From Massilia putida (GTDB taxonomy: Bacteria; Pseudomonadota; Gammaproteobacteria; Burkholderiales; Burkholderiaceae_D), in contig NZ_CP019038.1 in assembly GCF_001941825.1 (NCBI RefSeq), positions 3,100,001-3,164,000 of the forward strand: a DNA stretch of 64,000 nt, in the 5' to 3' direction. Positions 56,720 through 64,000 of the stretch are shown piece by piece. The position numbers were made by a program, and so were the translations under genes. A model generated the notes under the pieces. That model was not told where the DNA came from. It ran no database searches and worked only from the letters and a program-made list of their open reading frames with translations. Every line of letters starts with the position of its first letter. The first letter of the stretch is position 1.

Positions 56720-58375
56720 TTAACCCTCCGCCGCACTAATGCGCAGCAAGTCCATCTTGCACAGCCACGCGAGTCCGCGCAGCAAAGTCGACCGGTCGCA
56801 CGGTCCGAGCGCATCGAGCAGCTCGTCGACCTGCGTCGGACGCGATTCGATGGACCCGAAGATCTGTCCGAACTCTTCCAACGTCGGCAGCGACGCGTGC
56901 GCGAAGCGGTTGATCGCGAGTTCGCGATACTGGCGCAACAGCGCGAGCGACGCGTCCGGCGCGAGCTCCACCATCGACGTCGGCGTGATGAGCATCGTCG
57001 GATACGTGGCGAACAGTTCGAACGGATCGAGCCTGTCCGGCACGGCCGCCGGCAACGCCGGACCGAGTGCCGCATCGGCGCGGCGCCGCTCGTCGAGCTC
57101 GCGCCACAACGCGCGGTAGCGCCCGAACACGACGGCCCAATCGAACTCGGCGCGCACATGCCCACGCGCGTTCTCGCCCAGCCGGCGCCGCAGCGCCTCA
57201 TCGCCGGCGAGGCGCGCGCACGCCTGCGCGAGCGCCGCGCCGTCCACGGCCACCGCCTGACTCGTATGACCGCAATACGCGTCGTAGCTGTCCACGCCAT
57301 CGTCGTAACGCTGCGCGAGATCAAGTCCGGCGCCCGCGGCCGGCATCACGGTCGGGATGCGGTAGCCGTCCACGCCGTCGCGCACCGTGTCGCGGTAGCC
57401 GTTCCAGTCGCTGACGATGCATGGCAGCCCGGCCGCCATCGCCTCCAGCGGCGTGAGGCCGAACGTCTCCTGCACGTTGTCCGCAAGCGAGATGAAGACG
57501 TCGGCGGCGGCCCAGGCGTCAAGCTGGTTCGCGGCCACGCGGCCGTCCAGCACGGACAACTTCACGGATGGGCACAGCTGCGCGGCCGCCTCGTGGAAGG
57601 CCTTGTCGATGGCCTCGTTGGCGAACCAGCCGCACAACACCAGGTGCACCCGCCGGCCCTGTTGCGCCGCCTTGTCGAGGGCCGTGAACATCTGCTGCGG
57701 ATGGGCCTTGGCGTGGAACGACAGGCGGCCGAAGAACAGGAAGGCGCAATCGCCGTCATCGAGCCCCAAGCGCCGGCGCACGGTTTCGCGGCGCGCGGCA
57801 TCGATGTCGAAGTCGGCGCCGTGCACGCCGAGCGGGATCAGGGGCAGCTGCGGCAGCTCGAAGCGCTGGGCCCCGAGGCGCGCGCCCAGGTACTCGGCCT
57901 GGCGCTCCAGCAGGCGGCGCACGCTGTCGCGCACGACGCGCGACGTGCAGATCACGGCATCCCAACTGCGCACGGGCGCGACGAGCAGGTTCGCGAGGCT
58001 CGTCATCACGGCGTGGCTGGCCGTCGTGTGCGTGATGCCGCACAGGCTGTAGCGGCGCTCGCCGATGCCGTGCCGGCGCCACGCCAGGCGCTCGATGCCG
58101 GGCGCGGGGTAATAGAGCGTGCCGTAGCGCTCCAGGTCTTGCGGGCGGCCCTGGGCTATCCATTCGGCCTTGCCTGCGTACCCGTACTCGCGCAGCAGGC
58201 GCTCGCCCTCGGCCGCGTGGGCCTGGCCGCCGGCGAAGCAGCCGACCGCCGCGAGGCCGGGCGCGGTCGCGATGGCGCGCAGCAGGCCGGCGCCGGCGGC
58301 CTGGCGTCCCATCAGGCGCGGGCCCGACGTCGAGTAGCCGTCCGGCGCGTAGTGGAAGGCGAAGCGGTCCGTCAT
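56720..58375 (-). CDS. Glycosyltransferase (GT4 type) with C-terminal extension
   Basis: A 551-residue protein with a GT-B fold. The donor-binding region reads LFFGRLSFHAKAHPQQ, DVFISLADNVQETFGLTPLEAMAAGLPCIVSDW, with the E-x7-E type motif in EAMAAG context. After about residue 430 a roughly 120-residue extension ends with a small helical region (DALGPCDRSTLLRGLAWLCK) that could be a winged-helix-like or protein-interaction part. Its start overlaps the upstream glycosyltransferase stop by 4 bp. Acceptor and sugar are unknown. Confidence 0.85.
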   Translation of the reverse strand: MTDRFAFHYAPDGYSTSGPRLMGRQAAGAGLLRAIATAPGLAAVGCFAGGQAHAAEGERLLREYGYAGKAEWIAQGRPQDLERYGTLYYPAPGIERLAWRRHGIGERRYSLCGITHTTASHAVMTSLANLLVAPVRSWDAVICTSRVVRDSVRRLLERQAEYLGARLGAQRFELPQLPLIPLGVHGADFDIDAARRETVRRRLGLDDGDCAFLFFGRLSFHAKAHPQQMFTALDKAAQQGRRVHLVLCGWFANEAIDKAFHEAAAQLCPSVKLSVLDGRVAANQLDAWAAADVFISLADNVQETFGLTPLEAMAAGLPCIVSDWNGYRDTVRDGVDGYRIPTVMPAAGAGLDLAQRYDDGVDSYDAYCGHTSQAVAVDGAALAQACARLAGDEALRRRLGENARGHVRAEFDWAVVFGRYRALWRELDERRRADAALGPALPAAVPDRLDPFELFATYPTMLITPTSMVELAPDASLALLRQYRELAINRFAHASLPTLEEFGQIFGSIESRPTQVDELLDALGPCDRSTLLRGLAWLCKMDLLRISAAEG

Positions 58376-59643
58376 GCGGCCTCCTCGTCCACGCGCCCGG
58401 CGCCGGGCAGGGGCTTGAGCAGGTCGAGGTAGACCGGCAGGCCCACCGTTTCGAAATCGTAGCGTGCGAGCACCGTCGCGCGGCCTGCGAGGCCGATGCG
58501 GGCGATCTCGTGGCGGCGCGCGATGAGGTCGAGTGCGCGGTCGGCGAGCCGCGCGACGTCGAAGAACGGCGTGAGGAAGCCGTTCTCGCCGTCACGGATC
58601 ACTTCCTGCACCGGCGCCGTGCTCGAGCCCAGCACCGGCACGCCGACGGCCATCGCTTCCAGCATCGACCAGGACAGCACGAACGGATACGTCAGATAGA
58701 CATGCAGGCTCGCCACCTGCAGCGCGCTGCGGTAGGTGGCGTACGGCACCTTGCCGAGGAAGTGCACGCGCGACCAGTCGACGGCATCAAAGCGGCCGTC
58801 CAGCTCGGCCTTGAGCGCCTCGCGGTAGCTCGCGTGACCCTGCGGCGGACGGCGGCCGTAGCTGACGCCGTCGCCGCCGATGACGACGACCTGCAGCTCG
58901 GGATTCCCGGCCAGCAGGCGCGGCAGGCTGCGCATGAAGACGTGGAAGCCGCGGTAAGGCTCGAGGTTGCGCGCGACGAACGTCAGCACCGGCTGGGCGC
59001 GCGTGAGCACGGCGCCACCAGGCAGCACCAGCTGCGCGCACGGATCGGGGCCGAGCTGCTGCGTGTCGATGCCTTCGTGCACCTCGCGGATCTTGGCGCG
59101 CAACTCGGGCGGATGCACGCCGAGCTGCCAGCGCGTGGGCGCGACGCCGTCGTCGGCCGCCAGCAGCGACTGCATCAGCACGGAGTTCTTGATGCGGATG
59201 CGCAGGCGGTCGTCGAAGCTCACCGGGTACTCGGGATCGAAGCCGACGTCCAGTCCGTCCGCGGCCCACCAGAACTCGCAGAACACGACGAGGCGCGCGC
59301 GCGGGAACACGTCCTTGACGAACAGGCCCTCGCCCCAGCCCGGGTGGCATACGACGACGTCGGGCACGAAGCCTTCCTGCTTCAGCGCCACGCAGACGCG
59401 CGCGACGGCCTGGCCGCGGCGCACGCATCCTTCGAAATGACGCAGGTAGTGATGGGTCTTCTCGCCCGGACCGTCCGGTTTGGCGTAGCCGATCACGCGC
59501 AGTTTCGGGCCCGCCGGTTCGCGTCGCACCGCAGTCTCTTCGCCGATCGCGACCACTTGATAGTCGGGCCGCGTCTGCAGATACCGCATCAGCCGGCGGA
59601 ACTGGCCCGGCAGATTCTGGTGGATGAAGAGAACTCGGATCAT
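58372..59643 (-). CDS. Glycosyltransferase (GT4 type)
   Basis: A 423-residue GT-B glycosyltransferase. The N-terminal domain opens MIRVLFIHQNLPGQFRRL and includes VVCHPGWGEGLFVKDVFP and FCEFWWAADGLDVGFD. The C-terminal donor domain has FVARNLEPYRGFHVFMRSLP, VVVIGGDGVSYG, and SWSMLEAMAVGVPVLGSST. ATG 59643 (MIRVLF) was chosen from homology. With the downstream glycosyltransferase it forms a two-gene operon; no polymerase, flippase or sugar-nucleotide genes are nearby. Confidence 0.88.
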   Translation of the reverse strand: MIRVLFIHQNLPGQFRRLMRYLQTRPDYQVVAIGEETAVRREPAGPKLRVIGYAKPDGPGEKTHHYLRHFEGCVRRGQAVARVCVALKQEGFVPDVVVCHPGWGEGLFVKDVFPRARLVVFCEFWWAADGLDVGFDPEYPVSFDDRLRIRIKNSVLMQSLLAADDGVAPTRWQLGVHPPELRAKIREVHEGIDTQQLGPDPCAQLVLPGGAVLTRAQPVLTFVARNLEPYRGFHVFMRSLPRLLAGNPELQVVVIGGDGVSYGRRPPQGHASYREALKAELDGRFDAVDWSRVHFLGKVPYATYRSALQVASLHVYLTYPFVLSWSMLEAMAVGVPVLGSSTAPVQEVIRDGENGFLTPFFDVARLADRALDLIARRHEIARIGLAGRATVLARYDFETVGLPVYLDLLKPLPGAGRVDEEAA

Positions 59644-59975
59644 GACGTTCGGTTCGCGTGGCGACAACGACAAGTTGGAATTGAACGCATGATAGCCTCA
59701 GACTTCACCGAGTGGCGCGACGCACACGCAAAAATCGTGACGAATGCGTGCGTTGCGCCACGCAAGAAGGCATCGACGTGTCGCCGGAGGTACGGATGAA
59801 GGTCCGCGATGGCGATCGCGGACCGTGCACATCGACCACGGCATGCGCGAGGTCCGGGCGTGCGACGAAGGCATCGATCACGTCCTTCGTCGCTTCGCGA
59901 CAGCACGCGCGCCGCGACACCGATGCGCATGCTATGAAATTTCCTGACCTAAACCTCACCTCTGCACTCGGTCTC
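59644..59975. other. Intergenic region before the glycosyltransferase pair
   Basis: About 330 bp between the glycosyltransferase start and the 3' end of the broken LysR gene. It should contain the glycosyltransferase promoter, but I see no convincing boxes, RNA gene or supported frame. Confidence 0.5.
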
Positions 59976-60865
59976 TCAATAGAGCGGATCGCCGAACGCC
60001 TCCTTCAACCATGTACGCAGGGCGCGCAGCTTCGCGGACGGATTGGCCGTCCGCGTGCGCGATGTAGATGTACTCCTGTTCGGCCTCGATGCCGACGTCG
60101 ATGACGCGCAAGGTCCGCGCCTTGATGGCGGCGCCGACGATGAAGACCGGCAGCAGCGCGATGCCCAGTCCGGCGATCGCGGCGTCGCGCATCATGTCGC
60201 CGTTGTTCAGCACCATGCCGGGCCGCCCGCGCCCGACGCGCGTCTCGCCGTGCTGCGCGAAGCGCCAGTCGGCCCGGACACGGTGCATATCGAAGATGCC
60301 GCGATACCATTCCCTTCGAGTTCTTCCGGCGAACGCGGCGCGCCATGCCGGTCCAGGTAGGCGGACGCGGCGACGAGCACGCGCCGCCTGCCGCCAGCTG
60401 CCACGCGACGAGGCAGATGTCCGCGATCGGACCGTGGCGGATGACGGCATCGAAGCCATCCGACGTCGCGTCGCCCCGGCGGTCGTCCAGCTCCAGCGTC
60501 AGCTGGATGTCGGGGCACTTCGCGAGAAAGGGATAGGGCGCGGGGCCCAGGTGCATGCGGCCGAACGTCACCGGCGCGGCGATGCGCAGCGGGCCGCTCA
60601 GTTGGCCGCGCCGTTCGGCCAGATCGGCCGCGGCCTCCTGCACGTCGCGCACGATGCGCGCGGCGCGCGCGAGGAAGGCGGCGCCGTCTTCGGTGCGCGA
60701 GAGCTTGGGCGTCGACCGCTGCAGCAGACTCGCGCCGAGCGACCGCTCGAGCTCGACGAGGCGCTCGCTGACGACGGAACGCGACACGCGCAGCCGGCGC
60801 CCCGCTTCGCTCAAGGAACCGCTGTCGGCCGCCGTGACGAACGTGGCGACGCCTCCCAGTTTCAT
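59976..60865 (-). pseudogene. LysR-family transcriptional regulator, frameshifted
   Basis: The N-terminal helix-turn-helix is intact (GVATFVTAADSGSLSEAGRRL, SRSVVSERLVELERSLG). The substrate-binding domain then has to be read in three further frames: a shift near 60390 (after LVAWQLA), another near 60310 (after EELEGNG), and a third near 60040 (after HADGQSV). Stitching the frames gives a normal LysR of about 295 residues ending at the TGA at 59978-59976. It is divergent from a similarly broken alpha/beta hydrolase, the usual LysR/target arrangement. Confidence 0.85.
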
Positions 60866-61012
60866 GTCCGGTGATACGTTTGTTCGGCGTTTCCGGATTG
60901 CTGTTGCGGTATTCGACGACTAGTCCGGCTGCCCATCCTAAACCATACTGGCCTTCACCTCGAGGGCATTCAGCGACGGCCAGGTGGCCTCCCCCGCCGG
61001 GAGAAGCCTTTC

Positions 61013-61955
61013 ATGTTCCATCGTATCGCAGCCGTTCTTTCGCTGTCCCCGGCGCTGAGCCATCCCGCCGGCGCCGCCGCCCAACCCTTCCCGCCCGCGT
61101 TCAAGGCCCGGACCATCCAAACCGGCGACGTCACGCTGCACGTGTGCGCCGGCGGGCACGGTCCGGCCGTCGTGCTGCCGCACGGTTTCGGCGCCACGGC
61201 GCCGTGTGGCCGCCGCTGGCCGGCCGCCTCGCGGCCAACCATGCCCTCGTCGTGCCCGACCTGCGCGGCATGGGCCTGTCCTCGCCCCCGGCCGGCGGCT
61301 ACGACAAATGGACGCAGACGGGCGACATCCGCGCCGTCCTCGACAAGCTCGGCATCGGCCACGCCGTCGTCATCGGCCACGACATCGGCACGATGGTGGC
61401 CTTCGCCTGCGCGTCCCGCTATCCCGACAAGACGAACCGCCTCGTCGTCATGGACGCGCCCGTGCCCCGGATGCCGCCGTGGGAGCAGATCGTGCCCAAT
61501 CCGCTGCTGTGGCACTTCTCGTTCGGCGGCCCGGACGCCGAGCGCCTCGTCACCGGGCGCGAGCGCATCTACCTGGACCGCTTCCGGAACGAATTCGCCG
61601 GCGACCGGAAGAAGGTCGACGAAGCGACCCCGCACTTAAAGAGGGTCGACGAAGCGACCCATACTTATTATGCGAAGCGGTATGCCCGTCCCGGCGCCAG
61701 GCACCCGGCCTTCGCGCAATTCCTCAGTTTTCCCAAGGATGCCGAGACCAACCAGAAGGTCGTCGACCACAAACTCCCCATGCCCGTGCTGGCGATCGGC
61801 GGCGCCAAGTCGTTCGGCGTCAACGAGGCCCTCGTGATGCGCAATGCGGCGACCAACGTCAGCGAAGAGGTCGTTCCGGATGCGGGGCACTGGCTGATGG
61901 AAGAAGCGCCGGAGGCATTGACGTCGGCGCTCCGAAGTTCGTCGACGGAAAATAA
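61013..61955 (+). pseudogene. Alpha/beta hydrolase (epoxide hydrolase/haloacid dehalogenase-like), frameshifted
   Basis: Begins MFHRIAAVLSLSPALSHPAG, a signal-peptide-like N-terminus, then VVLPHGFGA. A one-base loss near 61200 shifts the frame, after which VVPDLRGMGLSSPPAGGYDKW, the nucleophile elbow VIGHDIGTMVAFAC (Asp nucleophile, as in epoxide hydrolases and fluoroacetate dehalogenases) and EVVPDAGHWLMEE follow. A second one-base loss near 61935 would restore the ending APKFVDGK. A 17-bp direct duplication (from 61614 and 61644, period 30) inserts ten residues. Confidence 0.82.
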
Positions 61956-61979
61956 AAAAGCCCGCCGGGTGGCGGGCTT
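61954..61979 (-). terminator. Intrinsic terminator of nrdB
   Basis: On the minus strand, a 9-bp stem (AAGCCCGCC with GGCGGGCTT, loop of four) is followed by a run of T's. It is 27 bp after the nrdB stop and overlaps the tail of the broken hydrolase gene. Confidence 0.85.
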
Positions 61980-62006
61980 CGTCGGGCGCGGGCGGGCGAT
62001 CCGGGA

Positions 62007-63107
62007 TCAGTCCCAGTTCAGCGCACCGCCGGTCTGGTACTCGGTCACGCGCGTCTCGAAGAAGTTGCGCTCCTTCTTCAGGTCGATCATCTCGCTCATC
62101 CACGGGAACGGATTTTCTTCGTTCGGGAACAGCGCATCGAGGCCGATCTGGACGGCGCGGCGGTTCGCGATGAAGCGCAGGTAGCCCTTGAACATGGCTG
62201 CGTTCAGGCCCAGCACGCCGCGCGGCATCGTGTCTTCGGCGTAGCGGTATTCCAGCTCGACGGCCTTCAGGAACAGCTGCTTGATCTCTTCCTTGAACTC
62301 GGTCGTCCACAGCTGCGGGTTTTCCATCTTGATCGTGTTGATCAGGTCGATGCCGAAGTTGCAGTGCATCGATTCGTCGCGCAGGATGTACTGGTACTGC
62401 TCGGCGGCGCCCGTCATCTTGTTCTGGCGGCCCAGCGCCAGGATCTGCGTGAAGCCGACGTAGAAGAACAGGCCTTCCATCAGGCAAGCAAACACGATGA
62501 TCGAGCGCAGCAGCTTCTGGTCGTTTTCCAGCGTGCCGGTGTGGAACGTCGGATCGTTGATGACCTCGATGAACGGGATCAGGAACTGGTCCTTGTCGCG
62601 GATCGACGGGATCTCGTTGTAGGCGTTGAAGATTTCCTTCTCGTCCAGGCCCAGCGATTCCACGATGTACTGGTAGGCGTGCGTGTGGATCGCTTCCTCG
62701 AATGCCTGGCGCAGCAGGTACTGGCGGCATTCCGGCGCCGTGATGTGGCGGTAGGTGCCCAGCACGATGTTGTTCGCGGCCAGCGAGTCGGCCGTCACGA
62801 AGAAGCCGAGGTTGCGCTTGACGATGCGGCGCTCGTCTTCGGTCAGGCCGTTCGGGTTCTTCCACAGCTCGATGTCGCGCTGCATGTTCACTTCCTGCGG
62901 CATCCAGTGGTTGGCGCAGCCGGCGAGGTATTTGTCCCACGCCCACTTGTACTTGAACGGGACCAGCTGGTTGACGTCGGTCTTGGCGTTGATGATGCGC
63001 TTGTCGTCCGCGTTCACGCGCTTGGCGACGTCGGCGGCGCTGGCTTCAGAGTTGGCGGCGGCAGGGGCCGGCGCGGCGGCCGGTTCATCGTCCCAGGAGA
63101 GAGCCAT
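62007..63107 (-). CDS. nrdB: Ribonucleotide reductase class Ia beta subunit
   Basis: A 366-residue diiron-tyrosyl radical subunit. Metal ligands and radical site align by spacing: D107, E138, H141, Y145 ([11 protein letters not shown]), E211 ([11 protein letters not shown]), E245 and H248 ([10 protein letters not shown]). The N-terminal 25 residues are an Ala-rich extension. AAGGAAAA precedes ATG 63107. It follows nrdA by 84 bp and ends at a terminator. Confidence 0.97.
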   Translation of the reverse strand: MALSWDDEPAAAPAPAAANSEASAADVAKRVNADDKRIINAKTDVNQLVPFKYKWAWDKYLAGCANHWMPQEVNMQRDIELWKNPNGLTEDERRIVKRNLGFFVTADSLAANNIVLGTYRHITAPECRQYLLRQAFEEAIHTHAYQYIVESLGLDEKEIFNAYNEIPSIRDKDQFLIPFIEVINDPTFHTGTLENDQKLLRSIIVFACLMEGLFFYVGFTQILALGRQNKMTGAAEQYQYILRDESMHCNFGIDLINTIKMENPQLWTTEFKEEIKQLFLKAVELEYRYAEDTMPRGVLGLNAAMFKGYLRFIANRRAVQIGLDALFPNEENPFPWMSEMIDLKKERNFFETRVTEYQTGGALNWD

Positions 63108-63140
63108 GATGTTTTCCTTCTTGAGTTCTTGTAGTGGCAG

Positions 63141-63159
63141 CGCCCGGCGGTGCCGGGCG
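63141..63159. repeat. GC-rich hairpin between nrdA and nrdB
   Basis: Exact 8-bp arms CGCCCGGC and GCCGGGCG with a three-base loop in the 84-bp nrdA-nrdB spacer. There is no T-run, so it may affect mRNA processing or the ratio of the two subunits rather than end transcription. Confidence 0.5.
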
Positions 63160-63191
63160 GTGCGTGTTTCACGTCAGGGTATACAGTCCGC

Positions 63192-64000
63192 TTATTGGCA
63201 AGCTTCGCACTCGTCGAAGCCGGCATCGCCCGGACGCAGGTAGCAGGCGGCGCCTTCGACGACGTCCGGCGTCGGTGCCGGAGTGGCCGGCGCCGGAGCG
63301 GCAGCCGGAGCCGCCGACAGGCCGCCGTCGACCGCCACGGCGTTCAGCGCGCCGGTACGGGTGGTCGACTTCTCCATGTGCGTCGCGGCGATCGTGCGCA
63401 GGTAGTACGTCGTCTTCAGACCGCGCAGCCAGGCCAGTTTATAGGTCTCGTCCAGCTTCTTGCCCGAGGCGCCTGCCATATAGATGTTCAGCGACTGGGC
63501 CTGGTCGATCCACTTCTGGCGGCGCGACGCGGCTTCCACCAGCCACTTCGGATCGACTTCGAACGCGGTGGCGTAGATGTCGCGCAGGTCTTGCGGGACG
63601 CGGTCGATGCGCGACAGCGAGCCGTCGAAGTATTTCAGGTCGTTGATCATGACCTCGTCCCACAGGCCGCGCGCCTTCAAGTCGCGCACCAGGTACGAGT
63701 TGATCTCGGTAAATTCACCCGACAGGTTGGACTTCACGTACAGGTTCTGGAACGTCGGCTCGATGCAGGCGGAGACGCCGATGATGTTCGAGATGGTCGC
63801 GGTCGGGGCGATCGCCACGCAGTTCGAGTTGCGCATGCCGAACTGCTTGATGCGATTCCGGACGATGTTCCAGTCCATCGACTCGGACGCGTCCTGCTCG
63901 AGATAGCCGCCGCGTTCGTCAGCCAGCAGCTTGATCGAGTCCTGCGGCAGGATGCCGCGGTCCCACAGCGAACCTTCGTACGACTGGTAGCGGCCGCGTT
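63192..64000 (-). CDS. nrdA: Ribonucleotide reductase class Ia alpha subunit, C-terminal part
   Basis: The last 269 codons or so of the large subunit; the start lies beyond base 64000. The frame from the right edge reads [20 protein letters not shown], then [20 protein letters not shown] and [18 protein letters not shown]. The extreme C-terminus ends DECEACQ, the mobile redox cysteine pair that re-reduces the active site. It is followed by nrdB in the same operon. Confidence 0.96.
   Translation of the reverse strand, partial: RGRYQSYEGSLWDRGILPQDSIKLLADERGGYLEQDASESMDWNIVRNRIKQFGMRNSNCVAIAPTATISNIIGVSACIEPTFQNLYVKSNLSGEFTEINSYLVRDLKARGLWDEVMINDLKYFDGSLSRIDRVPQDLRDIYATAFEVDPKWLVEAASRRQKWIDQAQSLNIYMAGASGKKLDETYKLAWLRGLKTTYYLRTIAATHMEKSTTRTGALNAVAVDGGLSAAPAAAPAPATPAPTPDVVEGAACYLRPGDAGFDECEACQ

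Noticed and set aside
59644..59975. Small genes on either strand upstream of the glycosyltransferase pair
   Set aside because: Frames of 60-130 codons overlap on both strands without ribosome sites, family motifs or consistent composition.

Overview
The window is 64 kb of high-GC chromosome. Its gene content and order point to a betaproteobacterium of the Oxalobacteraceae, most likely Massilia/Telluria or a close relative. This assignment is an inference from recognised proteins and from neighbourhoods such as lnt-glyQ-glyS-gmhB-plsC, pilG-H-I-J-chpA, ruvX-pyrR-pyrB-pyrC' and accB-accC-prmA-DUF3426. Most of the sequence is conserved housekeeping DNA. Genes are densely packed, often with 1-4 nt stop/start overlaps, and I see no prophage, integrase, CRISPR array, rRNA or tRNA.

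Layout. 1-1735: molybdenum hydroxylase large (partial) and 2Fe-2S subunits, minus strand. 1889-9836: plus-strand run corC, lnt, glyQ, glyS, gmhB, an acyltransferase and a YgjP-type metallopeptidase. 9903-14118: minus-strand LPS inner-core operon (phosphomannomutase, waaC, waaA, YcxB-like). 14321-15828: H-NS-like protein and a WecA/MraY-type sugar-phosphate transferase. 16135-17840: apaH and a second acyltransferase facing each other across an inverted repeat. 17923-21877: yqgE, ruvX, pyrR, pyrB and a dihydroorotase-like pyrC' lacking the metal-binding HxH. 22052: photolyase. 23629-33036: Pil-Chp chemosensory cluster for type IV pili. 33200-38245: rubredoxin, thiD, hemL, an NRAMP-like transporter and two small proteins. 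38400-46967: minus-strand corA, mtgA, aroE, a TonB-like protein, an RNB ribonuclease, ubiC, a YqiA-like esterase and mpl. 47044-54136: plus-strand hypothetical, TlpA-like thioredoxin, aroQ, accB, accC, prmA, a DUF3426 protein and a PfkB kinase, ending at a strong terminator. 54204-56005: YggT and an alanine/lysine-rich histone-H1-like protein. 56720-59643: two coupled glycosyltransferases. 59976-61955: a LysR regulator and an alpha/beta hydrolase, both frameshifted. 62007-64000: nrdB and the C-terminal part of nrdA.

How the genes fit together: several sets serve the cell envelope (LPS core, lipoprotein acylation, phospholipid acylation, peptidoglycan synthesis and recycling, glycosyltransfer). 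Others serve nucleotide supply (pyrimidine synthesis, ribonucleotide reductase), fatty acid initiation, chorismate-derived metabolites and twitching motility.

The less ordinary signals are: dispersed inverted repeats, one family of which supplies the last codons and stop of two unrelated genes; a perfect 21-bp-arm palindrome; an intergenic LexA-like SOS box followed about 130 bp later by a long hairpin with no clear gene between; the HxH-less pyrC'; an NRAMP-family protein without the canonical metal-site motifs; an 11-unit 45-bp tandem repeat in the H1-like gene; and a divergent regulator/hydrolase pair decaying together. I do not see an obvious new multi-gene defence or biosynthetic system.
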